This document shows positions 48,371 through 63,221 of a stretch of DNA of 64,000 nt, one piece after another. Each line of letters begins with the position of its first letter. Position 1 is the first letter of the stretch. The notes under the pieces were generated by a model that saw only the letters and a program-made list of their open reading frames with translations, made no database searches and was not told the origin of the DNA. A program made the position numbers and the translations under genes. Location of the stretch: NCBI RefSeq assembly GCF_001612615.1, contig NZ_BDAU01000001.1:62001-126000 (forward strand), in the 5' to 3' direction. Origin of the DNA: Nocardia amikacinitolerans NBRC 108937. Its GTDB lineage: Bacteria > Actinomycetota > Actinomycetes > Mycobacteriales > Mycobacteriaceae.

Positions 48371-49656
48371 CAGGACTCCTTGCGTACCCGCGCCGTCTTG
48401 GTGGAGCGGGCGTCCAGTGCCATCTCGTCCTCGGCCGCGACGCGCGACCGCAGCCGCACCGTGCCGTTGCGCTCGTCCACCTCGACCACACCGCGTAGCA
48501 GCTTCGCGGTGCTCTCGTTGCCCGACTCGGCGGCGAGTTGAACCGCGCGCCGCAGTTTGGCCGTCGCGGTCTCCACGTCACCGTTCTTTCGGGCCGCCAG
48601 TCCCTCCTGCACGGCGTCGGCGAGCTCGGCCTGACCGGTGTAATGCGCGACGCGCCTGCTGATCCGGGCCGACAACTCCGTCTCGGTGGTCCACACCGCC
48701 CGCACCAGACCCTGTCCGACGACCTCGTCGCCCGCGAGCACACTGACCCGCGCCGCCAGCTTCTCTCGACCCGGCGCGGCGGGCTCCACCCGCACCTGCA
48801 CGTGGTAATCGCGCTCCTCCGCACCCCACGCGCCGAGCGAATACTCCCCCACCTGCGGGCCCGCTTCGACGCGGCGAGCCGTCAGGTCCTCGATGGCTGG
48901 CGCGACCTGCTTGACGAAGCGCACCGTCGCGCCGGCCGGAGTCCAGACCCGCAGTGTCAGTTCGGGAATCGCCTTGGCCATCGAGGTTTGCGTCATGGCC
49001 GCGAAGTCCGCGGCCAGGTGCGCCGGATCGGCGACGATGTCGACGGTGCCGTGCAGCGCCGAGGCGATGGCCCGCAATTCGTCCACCCGCCAATCGGTTC
49101 CGACGCCACGGCAGTCGCAGGTGAACATGCCCTCGGACTGGGCGATCTCGGCGGCGAGGGACTCCGGCGATTCGTGCTCGTTCTTGCCGTCGGTGAGCAG
49201 GATCGCGTGCACCATGGCGCCCTCGTGCTTGGTCGCCAGTTGCCGGGCCAAGCCGAGCCAGGTGCCCATGGCGGTGCCGCCGTCGGCGCGCAATTTGTCG
49301 AGCTTGCGGCGCGCCGCCGCGCGCGTGGTCGCGTCCGCGGGCACCGAGGGCACATCGGTGGGAAAGACCAGGCGGGCCATGGACGTGCCCTGCACGATCG
49401 CGAAGCGGGTGCCGTCGGGTAGCGCGTCGAGCGCGGCCATGGCGGCGCGGCGGGCGCCTTCGAGCTTCTTGCCGTTGCCCATCGACCCCGAGCTGTCGAT
49501 GATCAGGATCTCCACCCGCTCCGGCGGCGGACCAGCGGCGACGAATTCGGGGCCGGTCTCCACCGAGACCACCGCGTCGACCGTGCCCGCACCTTCCGCG
49601 AGGTACTCGTTCTGGTCGACGACCACCGAGATGCCGTTGGGGGCAACAGAATTCAC
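48370..49656 (-). CDS. VWA-domain protein
   Basis: This 428-residue protein has a von Willebrand A domain near its N-terminus with the MIDAS motif DSSGSMGNG (about residues 53-61) and downstream LLTDGKNEH. The C-terminal half is beta-rich and then helical. No signal peptide or transmembrane helix is seen, so it is a cytosolic metal-dependent adhesion or scaffold domain. It lies in the pknG operon between the PP2C and FHA genes; the close spacing suggests a common complex. Confidence 0.85.
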   Translation of the reverse strand: MNSVAPNGISVVVDQNEYLAEGAGTVDAVVSVETGPEFVAAGPPPERVEILIIDSSGSMGNGKKLEGARRAAMAALDALPDGTRFAIVQGTSMARLVFPTDVPSVPADATTRAAARRKLDKLRADGGTAMGTWLGLARQLATKHEGAMVHAILLTDGKNEHESPESLAAEIAQSEGMFTCDCRGVGTDWRVDELRAIASALHGTVDIVADPAHLAADFAAMTQTSMAKAIPELTLRVWTPAGATVRFVKQVAPAIEDLTARRVEAGPQVGEYSLGAWGAEERDYHVQVRVEPAAPGREKLAARVSVLAGDEVVGQGLVRAVWTTETELSARISRRVAHYTGQAELADAVQEGLAARKNGDVETATAKLRRAVQLAAESGNESTAKLLRGVVEVDERNGTVRLRSRVAAEDEMALDARSTKTARVRKES

Positions 49657-49678
49657 AGTACTTCTCCTGGCTGGTCGA

Positions 49679-54640
<4,962 letters not shown>

Positions 54641-54644
<4 letters not shown>

Positions 54645-55609
54645 GTGGTGTACCGGGTTTCCGGCGGGCCTGGCGAGGGACCGAGCGCGCTGAGCCGCGC
54701 GGCGTAGATGCGCTGCCAGGTGCCGTCGGTGCGGATCCGTTCGAGCACCGCGTTGACGAAGCGCACCAGATCGGGTGCGCCCTTCGCCACGCCGACCGCG
54801 TAGGCGCCGGTCCCGATTGGTTCGCCGACCACCTCGAGGTTCCGGTCCTGAGCGACGAGGCCGAACAGAATGGGGTCGTCAGCACTGATCGCATCCACGT
54901 GACCCTGTTGCAGCGCGGCAAGGCAGTCGGTCCAGTTGGCGACGCCGAACACCGTGAGCCGCTTGGGCAGCGCGAACAGCGGCCCGGAGGCGGTGGTGCC
55001 CTTGGTGACGCACACCCGCTTGCCGCCGAGGTCCGCCCCGGACCGGATGCCGGAGTTCTTCGGCGCCAGAATCCGCTGCGCCGCACGGTAGTACACGGCG
55101 GAGAAGTCGACGTCGCGGCGGCGTTCGCAGGTGGCCGAGAAGGTGCGCACGATCAGGTCGACCTTGTTCTCGCGCAGCGCGGAGATGCGTTCCTCGGCGG
55201 TCACCGAGCGCAGTTCGATCCGGTTCGGGTCGCCGAACAGCGCCCGCGCGATCTCCCTGGCGATATCGATGTCGAAGCCCTCGATCTCGTTCGTGGTGGG
55301 ATTGCGGAAGCCGAACAGGTAGGTGTTCTGGTCGACGCCGACCCGGATCCGGCCGTTGGCCACGATCGCGGCCATCGGCGAGCCCGCGGGCATCACGCCC
55401 GGCGGCGGCAGCGGGCCGGGGCGCAGGCTGGCCTCGGCATCGCACTCGTCCTCGGCCTGCCCGGGCGTGGTGATCTCGGCGAACTCGGGCGGGGCCGGAT
55501 TCACCGCGGCCGCGGGCGGTGACGCGGGCACCGAGGCGTCGGTGCTGCACGCGACCAGCGGACCGAGCGCGGCCAGGGCGGCGACCAGCGCGAAGAGCCG
55601 TCTTGTCAC
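54641..55609 (-). CDS. glnH: GlnH-type amino-acid-binding lipoprotein
   Basis: This 322-residue precursor has the lipobox LVACS (Cys near residue 21), then an ABC-type substrate-binding fold (RIRVGVDQNTYLFGFRNP, EGFDIDIAREIARALFGDP, ADLGGKRVCVTKGTTA). In M. tuberculosis and corynebacteria, GlnH binds Asp/Glu and signals through GlnX to PknG, without its own ABC permease, as here. GTG 55609 is the likely start, overlapping the glnX stop by 4 bp. Confidence 0.9.
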
Positions 55610-56877
55610 AGGAACTCCTTCAGCCGCGGCCACAATCCGACGACCGCGGCGCCCGCCGCGAACAGCATCAGCAGCAAAACGCCGGAGGGGCTCCAGCTCA
55701 GCGCGTCACCCGCGGCGTCGACACCGCCGCGCAGGTCGCTGCGCACCCGCTGCACATCGGCGCGCAACGATTCGTCGAGTTGGGCGAACCGGGTCGCCGA
55801 GGTCTCCGGCCCGGTGCCGATGGCTTGGTCGACGGCCGCCGGATAGTCGGCCGCCTGATACGCCGCGAGCTGGCGGCGATGGCCCACGGTCCAGCCCTCG
55901 AAACGCAGGGCCGCGGGCGAATCCGGGCCGGTGACCGTCACGAGTCGGTCGCGCAGCGCCGCGGTGTGGCGGGTGAACGTCTCCTCGCCCGCGGCTATGT
56001 CACCGCGGGTGATCAGTTGCAATGTCTCGGCCGTGCGGGCCTGCTGCGCCAGAATCCTTGCCTCGGCGAGGGTTTGGAAGCGGACGGCCGCGCCGTCGTC
56101 GCCGGTCTCCAGTGCCGTGGCGGCCACCGAGGTCGCCAGTACGGTCCACAGCAGCGCGACCCCGGTCGCCGTCGCCGCGGCGACGAGCCCGGGGTTGACT
56201 CGCCGGTTGGTGCGGCGCGACAGGACGAAAGAGCCCGCGCCACAGGCGAACAGCACCAGCAGCAGGGCCGTGATCGTGGTGAACGGCAGCGCGCCGATCG
56301 CCCGCTGATCCTCGTGCACGGCCGCGAAGCGGAGGGCGCTGAGCTCCTCGGCGTTCTTCAACAGCGAATCCTGCATGACCTCGGAGGCTTCGCGCAGGTA
56401 CGCCGAGCCGACGGGGAAACCTTGCCGGTTGTTCGCCCGCGCCGTCTCGACGAGGCCGGTGTAGGCGGGCAATTCGGCGCTGATGGCCGCCACGATGCGG
56501 CGGGTGCGCTCGTCGGAGGCGCCTGCGGTGGCCTGGGCCAGCGCGTCGGCCGCGTCGGCGAGTGCCTGCTGGTAGCGTGCGCGCACCTGCGGCGTTTCGA
56601 TGCCACCGGTCAGGAACGCCTCGGCCGCGGCGGCGTCGGCCGCCGAGAGCGAGACGTAGAGGTTCTGCGCCGTGTAGGCGAGCGGCTCGGTGCGAGCCAA
56701 GGCGGCGTCGCGGCGGTCGAGCTTCCCGCTCAACTGGTTCGAGCCGGTGAATCCGGCGAGCAGGCACAGCGCCATCGTCGCCAGTGCGAGCGCGCCGATC
56801 AGTCCCGGTGTCGTGCGCGCGAAGCGCCGCACCCACGCCGCCCCGTCGCGCGCGGTCGCCGGAAGGCGAGGTCCCAC
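55606..56877 (-). CDS. glnX: GlnX-like membrane sensor protein
   Basis: This 423-residue membrane protein has a first TM helix near residues 26-46, a helical extracytoplasmic bundle, two central TM helices (TTITALLLVLFACGAGSFV, LVAAATATGVALLWTVLATS), a second helical bundle, and a final TM helix (LLLMLFAAGAAVVGLW) before a short tail. This four-TM, two-bundle plan fits GlnX, which couples GlnH to PknG. It is the first gene of the operon; a -10-like TACTAT (on the minus strand, 56920-56925) lies about 45 bp upstream. Confidence 0.85.
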   Translation of the reverse strand: MGPRLPATARDGAAWVRRFARTTPGLIGALALATMALCLLAGFTGSNQLSGKLDRRDAALARTEPLAYTAQNLYVSLSAADAAAAEAFLTGGIETPQVRARYQQALADAADALAQATAGASDERTRRIVAAISAELPAYTGLVETARANNRQGFPVGSAYLREASEVMQDSLLKNAEELSALRFAAVHEDQRAIGALPFTTITALLLVLFACGAGSFVLSRRTNRRVNPGLVAAATATGVALLWTVLATSVAATALETGDDGAAVRFQTLAEARILAQQARTAETLQLITRGDIAAGEETFTRHTAALRDRLVTVTGPDSPAALRFEGWTVGHRRQLAAYQAADYPAAVDQAIGTGPETSATRFAQLDESLRADVQRVRSDLRGGVDAAGDALSWSPSGVLLLMLFAAGAAVVGLWPRLKEFL

Positions 56878-57013
56878 ACCGTCCCCCCTTCATCTACCCG
56901 GCCGGTGTCTCCGCACGCGATAGTACGGTAGGCCGCTGCGATCCGCTCTCCCTTGCCTTTCCGGCCTCGCGACCGCACAGCAACAGGCCGCCGATCCAGC
57001 TCGCTCGCGAGTG

Positions 57014-58906
57014 TCAGTCGCCGCCGAACGCGCGGAAACTCAGGTAGCTCGGACAGTCCGGGCGCAACAGGATGCGCTGCCCCGCGATCTGGCGCTGCTT
57101 CCACGGTGGAATCAGATGGCGCGGGAAACTGGTGGGGCTGACCGCGACTCGCAGCCGATGCCCGGCGCGAATCAGCGCCTCGGTGGGGTTGATCTCGATA
57201 TCGATCTCGAAGGCCTCCCCCGGCGTCACCGGCAGCGCGGAATCGGCGGTCATGGGGTGCATTGCGAAGAGCAGTTCACCCTCGGCGTAGTAGCTGTCGG
57301 CGGCATCGATCGCGCGCAGCGTCGACAGCAGCGCGCCGCGGGTCAACGGCGCCGACACGCCGTCGGGGCGCACATCGCACACGGTGACCGACCAGAAGGC
57401 GTCCTCGCCGTCGACCGCGGCGAGCAGGTGCAGATTCATCGGACCGGAGAGCACGGTGTCGGTCTCGAACGGCGCGCTGGTGAAGGTGAGCGCGGTGGCC
57501 TCGCTGCGCCGGTCGTCGTTGCCGAAACGGTCACCGAACAGCAGCGCGACGCCCATCGTCATCACCGCCGTGTTGTTCGATGCCGCGCTGACCCGGCCCG
57601 TCGGCACCGTCAGCGGGTACTCGGTATCCGTTGGCGCGGTGGACAATCCGCCGTCGGAGGCAGCGTGTGACGCGGTGCCGCTTGGATCGGCGGTGAGGTA
57701 GAGCCTGCGCACGCGCGTCGCCGGATCCGGGTATTCGTCGCGCCTGATCCAGCGTCCGTCGCCCTGTCGGCGTACCGTCACCGGTCCGTACCGGTCGATT
57801 CCGTTGTCGATGCCCTTGACCCAGCGGTCGAAGAACGCGCACTGGAGTTCGTCGAGCGCCTGCGGGTTGCCTGGATCGCCGAAGCCGGAGCCGGGCGTGA
57901 GGTGGTAGGAGTCGTCCACCAGGATCTGCTTGGCTCCCGGCGCGACCGGAATGCGTTCGTAGATGCGGAAATTCGAGCGGTTGTAGACGTCGTGCCAGCC
58001 GCCGTGGATCCAGGTGGGGACGTCGATCTCCTCGAAGTGCGCCAGCCGGGCCGCCCACTCCGGATGTAGGTAGCCGTCGGGGTGGTCGATGCTGACGGCG
58101 ATCCGGATGGCGCGGCGCACCCAGTCCGAGCGCGCGGTGATCCGGTCGCGCAGATAGTGGCCGAGCAACCCGTCGCGCACCAGACCTGGCAGTGCCGGAA
58201 TTCGTCCCGCTCCGTGCACGAATAGGATCCACGCGAGCATGCCCGGCGTTGGCACCCCGCCGGTCAGCCCGAGTTCGCGCACCGGGTTCTCCCCCGCCTC
58301 GATGGCGAAGACGGCGGCGAGTCCCTCGGGGCGCAGGCCAGCGGTGACGAGCGCCGCGATCGCGCCGTAGGAAAGACCCGTCACAGCCACGCGTCCGTCG
58401 CACCAGGGCTGTTCACGGACCCACCGCAGCACCTCGAGATAGTCGCGCTGTTCCCGAGGGCCGAAGAAATCCCAAGTGCCCGTGGAACTTCCGGTGCCGC
58501 GCACGTCGACCATCAGCCCGACGTACCCGCGCGACACGGCGGTGCGGTTGATCGCGAACGGCTCGAGGACGCCGCCCGCGGGTGTGCGCAGCACGTCCCG
58601 CGCGGTCATCCTGGCGCGGTCGGACGGCGCGATGCGGCCCGCCAGCGCGCGCAGTGCCCGATTCGCGCGCATGCCGTGTCGGTTGAGCATCTTGTTGTAG
58701 GCGGTGAAGTTGATCAGCGCCGGGAGCGGTTCGTCGGTCGGCCCGGAGCGGTCGCCGGGGCGCAGGATGTCGGCGCTGAGAACCGCCCCGTCGGACATGG
58801 GGATCGGAACCGTCACGGCCGCGTGCAGTTTCGGATAACGCTCCGGTCCGATGTCGAAGCGTGCGTCCGGCGGCGCGTCGGTAGCGCTGGTCAACGGCTC
58901 GCCCAT
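57014..58906 (-). CDS. CocE/NonD-family serine hydrolase
   Basis: This 630-residue hydrolase has the X-Pro dipeptidyl-peptidase/CocE architecture. The alpha/beta-hydrolase core includes VDVRGTGSSTG, the nucleophile elbow TGLSYGA and His in DDSYHLT. It ends with a C-terminal galactose-binding-like jelly roll (about 400-630). It cleaves esters or amides of unknown identity. GAGAGGGG lies ahead of ATG 58906. The SDR gene lies 23 bp upstream in the same direction, so they are probably co-transcribed. Confidence 0.9.
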   Translation of the reverse strand: MGEPLTSATDAPPDARFDIGPERYPKLHAAVTVPIPMSDGAVLSADILRPGDRSGPTDEPLPALINFTAYNKMLNRHGMRANRALRALAGRIAPSDRARMTARDVLRTPAGGVLEPFAINRTAVSRGYVGLMVDVRGTGSSTGTWDFFGPREQRDYLEVLRWVREQPWCDGRVAVTGLSYGAIAALVTAGLRPEGLAAVFAIEAGENPVRELGLTGGVPTPGMLAWILFVHGAGRIPALPGLVRDGLLGHYLRDRITARSDWVRRAIRIAVSIDHPDGYLHPEWAARLAHFEEIDVPTWIHGGWHDVYNRSNFRIYERIPVAPGAKQILVDDSYHLTPGSGFGDPGNPQALDELQCAFFDRWVKGIDNGIDRYGPVTVRRQGDGRWIRRDEYPDPATRVRRLYLTADPSGTASHAASDGGLSTAPTDTEYPLTVPTGRVSAASNNTAVMTMGVALLFGDRFGNDDRRSEATALTFTSAPFETDTVLSGPMNLHLLAAVDGEDAFWSVTVCDVRPDGVSAPLTRGALLSTLRAIDAADSYYAEGELLFAMHPMTADSALPVTPGEAFEIDIEINPTEALIRAGHRLRVAVSPTSFPRHLIPPWKQRQIAGQRILLRPDCPSYLSFRAFGGD

Positions 58907-58929
58907 GGCGATCCCCTCTCCGAGGTGGG

Positions 58930-59790
58930 TCAGCGGGCGCGCAGCACCCCTGGCTTGTCGACGTAGCGCTGCATACCCCAGTTCAACCCGCGCATGGCGA
59001 GGTTGTAGGCGGGCGGGAAATAGCGCTGGGCCCAGTGTCCGATGCGAATGTCCTGCGAGGTGTAGATCAGATACCTGTTCCGCTCGACTCCGCGCACAAT
59101 GGATTTCGCGGCCTGCTCGGCGGTGACGGCGTGCCGCAGGAACAGTTTCAGCCCGCGCTGCACCGCCTCGGCCTCCCGGTCGACGCCCGCGATGTCCACC
59201 CGGTTCACCATCGGAGTCGACATCGCGCCAGGGCACACCAGGCTCACACCGATGCCGTGCCTGCGCAGGTCGAAGCGCAGCACCTCCGAGACGCCGCGCA
59301 GTCCGAATTTGCTCGCGCTGTACGGCGCGTGCCACGGCAGGCCGAACAGGCCGGCGGCCGAGGACACGTTGACAAGGTGGCCGCCGCGTCCTGCCTCGAT
59401 CATCGGCGGCAGGAACTCCTCGATGACGTGGATCGGGCCCATCAGGTCGATGTCGATGGTGCGCCGCCACTGGTCGTGGGTGAGCCGGTCGACGGTGCCC
59501 CAGGTGGCGATGCCCGCCACGTTCATCACGATGTCGACGCTGCCGATCTCGTCGTGCACCTTGGCGGCCAGCGCGACGACGGCGGTGTGGTCGCTGACGT
59601 CGAGCGCTTCGGCAACGTGCACGGTGGCGCCCGCCGCGCGCAACTCTTCGGCGGTACGCCGCAAGCCTTCCGCGTCGATGTCGGTGAGAATCAGTGACGC
59701 GCCCTTGGCCGCCACCGCGTGCGCGGTGCCGCGGCCAAGACCGCTGGCCGCCCCGGTGATCAGGCAGCTCTTGCCGTCGAACTTCGTCAT
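58930..59790 (-). CDS. Short-chain dehydrogenase/reductase
   Basis: This 286-residue classical SDR has the NAD(P) motif TGAASGLGRG (residues about 11-20), NVAG, the catalytic Ser in NVSSAAG and YSASK. The extended C-terminus (WAQRYFPPAYNLAMRGLNWG) is typical of mycobacterial/nocardial SDRs that act on lipophilic substrates. The substrate is unknown. A near-consensus promoter lies directly upstream (59797-59825), beyond the tetR gene. Confidence 0.9.
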   Translation of the reverse strand: MTKFDGKSCLITGAASGLGRGTAHAVAAKGASLILTDIDAEGLRRTAEELRAAGATVHVAEALDVSDHTAVVALAAKVHDEIGSVDIVMNVAGIATWGTVDRLTHDQWRRTIDIDLMGPIHVIEEFLPPMIEAGRGGHLVNVSSAAGLFGLPWHAPYSASKFGLRGVSEVLRFDLRRHGIGVSLVCPGAMSTPMVNRVDIAGVDREAEAVQRGLKLFLRHAVTAEQAAKSIVRGVERNRYLIYTSQDIRIGHWAQRYFPPAYNLAMRGLNWGMQRYVDKPGVLRAR

Positions 59791-59796
59791 GGCTAG

Positions 59797-59825
59797 ACCA
59801 TAGTGTTGACGAACATCATTGTCTA
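59797..59825 (-). promoter_or_regulatory. Vegetative promoter of the SDR-hydrolase operon
   Basis: On the minus strand: -35 TAGACA (59820-59825), 17-nt spacer, -10 TATGGT (59797-59802). The spacer contains TGTTGACGAACA, a short interrupted palindrome that could bind a TetR regulator. The predicted start lies close to the ATG at 59790. Confidence 0.55.
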
Positions 59826-59908
59826 TGAATCGGACACGATCCGTCCCAGACGGAACCGACCGCTCGGCCGCGCGGCCCGCCGGCTCACGACTTCGGAGCA
59901 GTTGTAGC

Positions 59909-60553
59909 TCAGCGTTTTTCGTACAGCAGCAGATCGACCACCCGCAGGATACGGTCGAGGTCGAAGCGCTCGGGTTCGGCGAGCATCTGCCGCGCGAGGG
60001 TCTGCACGGCACCCTGCACGATCTCGACGAAGACATCGAGATCCACCTCGTCGGCGCGCTCTTCGGCAGGACGGCTCGTCAGCCAGTCGCGCAGCAGCCG
60101 ACGCAGCGGTGCGCGCAGTTCGTCGCGGGCCCGCTCGATCGGGGCGCGCAGTGCGGCGGGCACCCCGTCGATCGGGTAGTAGACCAGCCGCCAGCTGTCC
60201 GGTACGGAGCGCAGATCGCTCAGGAAGCACGTCAGTGCCGAGAGCAGCGCCGCTTTGGGATCGGCTGGCGCGGCGCCGCTCTCGGTGACGTGCGCGGTGG
60301 CGGCGACCATGCGGGCGGTCTCGCGAGCGATGAGGTCGCGAAGCAGGTCGTCGCGGTTGGCGTAGAGGTCGTAGACCACCGGGCGGGTCACGCCGCCGCG
60401 CTCGGCGACCGCCGCGATGGTGACCTCGGCGAATCCCGACTTGGCGAGGATGCGTAAGGCCGTGTCGAGCAACTGTTCTCGCCGGTCGGCGGGTTGCAGG
60501 CGCTTGGCGTATCTGCGGCGCGGCCGCGCGGCGTCGCTACCGGCCCGCGCCAT
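59909..60553 (-). CDS. TetR-family regulator
   Basis: This 214-residue regulator has the N-terminal HTH (ILAKSGFAEVTIAAVAERGGVTRPVVYDLYANRDDLL) and a helical ligand domain with an acidic, hydrophobic C-terminus. Its start overlaps the second tetR gene by 17 bp. It is upstream of and co-directional with the SDR gene, whose promoter lies in between, so it probably controls the SDR/hydrolase pair. Confidence 0.88.
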   Translation of the reverse strand: MARAGSDAARPRRRYAKRLQPADRREQLLDTALRILAKSGFAEVTIAAVAERGGVTRPVVYDLYANRDDLLRDLIARETARMVAATAHVTESGAAPADPKAALLSALTCFLSDLRSVPDSWRLVYYPIDGVPAALRAPIERARDELRAPLRRLLRDWLTSRPAEERADEVDLDVFVEIVQGAVQTLARQMLAEPERFDLDRILRVVDLLLYEKR

Positions 60554-61160
60554 CGGAAGCCTCCCCGACTCCGGTCATCGCCACCGCTCGGCGCGCGACC
60601 CAGCGCAAGGTCGAGGCGATCGCGTCGCGGCGTTGCGTTCCGCCCTCGGCGAGCAGCAGGCGTGCGGCGGTCTCGCTGGTGCTGATGGTGGTGTAGCTGA
60701 CGAGTTCGGCGTCCAGTTCGCGGTCGGTCATGGCGGCGATGATCCGGATCATGGCTTCGGAGCGCTCGCGCAGCGCAATCCGGCCGCGGGCCACCCGTTC
60801 GTGCGCCGAGGGCGGCAAGGCTTCGTCGCGCATCAGCACGAACCGCCACGTGTCTGGCGCGGCGAGCACCATGTCCAGGAACAGGTCGGCGGCCTTGGCC
60901 GCGATCTCGGCGGGATCGGCGCCGGGCTGGATCTCGGGCAAGGCCGCGGCGGCCATCGTCAAAACGCGCTCCTCCTCCCGGTCGAGCAGGGCGGTGAAAA
61001 GGCCTTCGCGATCACCGAATTCGGCGTACAGGGCGGGTCTGGTCAGGCCCGCGGCTCGTGCGATGGCGTGCATGCTCGCTTGGGCGTAGCCCTCGCGGAG
61101 GACGAGATCGCGTGCGGCGTCGAGGATCTGGTCGCGTCGCGCTGACACCTTCGCCTCCAT
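60537..61160 (-). CDS. TetR-family regulator
   Basis: This 207-residue TetR has an N-terminal HTH: LREGYAQASMHAIARAAGLTRPALYAEFGDREGLF. The C-terminal ligand domain differs from its neighbour. It overlaps the downstream tetR gene by 17 bp, so the two are translationally coupled and may form a hierarchy or heterodimer. It is divergent from the mce operon across a 343-bp gap and may regulate it. Confidence 0.88.
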   Translation of the reverse strand: MEAKVSARRDQILDAARDLVLREGYAQASMHAIARAAGLTRPALYAEFGDREGLFTALLDREEERVLTMAAAALPEIQPGADPAEIAAKAADLFLDMVLAAPDTWRFVLMRDEALPPSAHERVARGRIALRERSEAMIRIIAAMTDRELDAELVSYTTISTSETAARLLLAEGGTQRRDAIASTLRWVARRAVAMTGVGEASDGAGR

Positions 61161-61503
61161 CGTGGTCGGTCGTCGAGCGCCAGCACTCCCCCAGCGAACT
61201 GGTCACTCGAATGAAACAGTGTACGCAGGCGGTGGCTCGCCGGGTGGACCACTCTCGAACGTCACGCTTTCGCACCTCGGCTTGCCTTCGGGGACAACCG
61301 GTTTCGTCGAATTCTACGGCGGCGATGTCGGCGCGAAGGTAAATTGACGTCGTTGTATTTGCGTGTGACGTGCGTTACTTCCAGCCAGTAGAAGTGCCGG
61401 TCGTCACATGCGAACGTGCCGTCGGGCTACCGGTTCTCGGGGCCGTCGGGCGACCAGCGCCGAGGCGGATCGGCGTGCGCAACGGGGGATGCAGGGAGGA
61501 ACC
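61161..61503. other. 343-bp divergent region, tetR / mce operon
   Basis: It should hold the mce operon promoter. A TTGACG stands near 61346 but without a good -10 at 16-18 nt. GGGAGG before ATG 61504 is a clear ribosome site. I see no ORF and no clear palindrome. Confidence 0.4.
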
Positions 61504-62349
61504 ATGAGTGAGGCGCCGCCGAGCGTCACGGACGCGGGCGCGATCCGGTTCGCGCGAGAAAACGTCACCGGCACAGCGGTTTCCAGCGTGCGCACCTTCG
61601 GCCGGGCCGTCGATCTCGGCATCGAGTCGGTGCGCGGCGCGTTCGCCGATCTGATCGGCCTGCGCTTCCAGTGGCAGGAGATGCTGCGCCAGGCCTGGTA
61701 TCTGGTGACCGTCACGGCACTGCCCGCCGTGCTGATGGCGGTGCCCTTCGGCGTGGTGGTTTCGGTGCAGGTCGGCAACCTGATCCATCAGCTGGGCGCC
61801 GACTCTATGATCGGCGCGGCGGGTGGGCTCGGCGTGATCCAGCAGGGCGCACCCATCGCGACCGGTCTGCTGCTCGGCGGGGCGGGCGCCTCGGCCATCG
61901 CCGCCGATCTCGGCGCGCGGACCGTGCGCGAGGAGATAGACGCGTTGCGCACCATGGGAATCAGTCCCGTGCACCGGCTGGTGATTCCACGGGTGGTCGC
62001 CATGCTTTTCGTCGCGCCCCTGCTCAACGTGCTCATCATCTTCGTCGGCGTTGTCTCCGGCTACGCGGTGGCGATCAGCGCGCAGAACGTCACGCCTGGC
62101 AGCTACTGGGCGACGTTCGGCTCCTTCGCGGTCGTCGCCGACGTGTGGATCTCGCTGGCCAAGGCCATGCTGTTCGGCTTCCTGGTGGTGATCATCGCCT
62201 GCCAGCGCGGGCTGGAGGCCAGGGGCGGTCCGCGCGGCGTCGCCGACGGCGTCAACGCGGCCGTGGTGATCTCGGTGGCCTCGATCATCGTGGTCAACCT
62301 GGTGATCACCCAGATCGTCACGATGTTCCTACCGCTGCGGGTGGCCTGA
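61504..62349 (+). CDS. YrbE/MlaE-family permease, first mce-operon permease
   Basis: This 281-residue permease of the Mce lipid importer has five to six hydrophobic helices and the MlaE-type signature EEIDALRTMGISPVHRLVIPR (the EExDAL cytosolic loop that contacts the ATPase). It corresponds to YrbEA proteins. GGGAGG lies ahead of the ATG. It forms a heterodimer with the next gene product and imports sterols or fatty acids in known systems. Confidence 0.93.
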   Translation: MSEAPPSVTDAGAIRFARENVTGTAVSSVRTFGRAVDLGIESVRGAFADLIGLRFQWQEMLRQAWYLVTVTALPAVLMAVPFGVVVSVQVGNLIHQLGADSMIGAAGGLGVIQQGAPIATGLLLGGAGASAIAADLGARTVREEIDALRTMGISPVHRLVIPRVVAMLFVAPLLNVLIIFVGVVSGYAVAISAQNVTPGSYWATFGSFAVVADVWISLAKAMLFGFLVVIIACQRGLEARGGPRGVADGVNAAVVISVASIIVVNLVITQIVTMFLPLRVA

Positions 62350-62350
62350 G

Positions 62351-63217
62351 ATGACCGCGACACCGTACGCGCCAAAGGGTTTGGGCTGGGCCTATCGCGC
62401 CGTCCGCAACCGCGGCCGGATCCTGGCGCCGGTCGAGAACACCGGCTTCCTGCTCGGTTTCGTCTTCCAAGCGCTCTGGGCGATACCGCTGACGCTGCGC
62501 CGCTACCGCGCCCAGACGATGCGCACCATCACCGACATGACCTGGGGACGCGGGTCGGTCATCGTCGGCGGCGGCACCGTCCCGATGCTGGTGGTGCTCG
62601 GCGTCGCGATGGGCGCGGGCGTCGGCATCCAGTCCTTCGCCGCGCTGGACCTGATCGGGCTCGGACCCGTCACCGGTGTGGTGTCGGCATTCGCCAACAC
62701 CAGGGAGCTCGCACCGATCGCGGCGGCGGTCGGGTTCGCCGCACAGGCGGGTTGCCGGATGACCGCCGAGATCGGCTCGATGCGCATCTCCGAGGAGATC
62801 GACGCCATCGAATCCCTCGGGCTGCGCTCGGTGCCTTTCGTGGTCACCACGCGGGTCATCGCGGGCGCCGTCGCCATCGTGCCGACCTTCCTCATCGCGC
62901 TGATCCTGAGCTACCTGGCCTGCTCGGCCGTCATCGTGCTGCTGCACGGTCAGGCGGGCGGGGTCTACAACCACTACTTCTTCCAGTTCACCAGCGGCTA
63001 CGACGTGCTCGCCGCGGTGATCAAGATCCTCGTCTTCGGCGTCACCGTCATCCTGATCCATTGCTACTACGGCTTTTTCGCCTCCGGCGGCCCCGAGGGC
63101 GTCGGCATCGCCTCCGGTCGCGCGGTGCGGGCCAGCTTCGTCGCCATCATCGCCCTGGACATGGTGCTGACCATCGTGCTCTGGGGCGTCGACTCCGCCA
63201 TCGAATTCCCGGGGTGA
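62351..63217 (+). CDS. YrbE/MlaE-family permease, second mce-operon permease
   Basis: This 288-residue YrbEB-type permease has the same signature EEIDAIESLGLRSVPFVVTTR, preceded by helices containing GAGVGIQSFAALDLIGLG. It begins 1 bp after the first permease gene and ends 4 bp before the Mce gene, so one transcript is certain. Confidence 0.93.
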   Translation: MTATPYAPKGLGWAYRAVRNRGRILAPVENTGFLLGFVFQALWAIPLTLRRYRAQTMRTITDMTWGRGSVIVGGGTVPMLVVLGVAMGAGVGIQSFAALDLIGLGPVTGVVSAFANTRELAPIAAAVGFAAQAGCRMTAEIGSMRISEEIDAIESLGLRSVPFVVTTRVIAGAVAIVPTFLIALILSYLACSAVIVLLHGQAGGVYNHYFFQFTSGYDVLAAVIKILVFGVTVILIHCYYGFFASGGPEGVGIASGRAVRASFVAIIALDMVLTIVLWGVDSAIEFPG

Positions 63218-63221
63218 GCGC

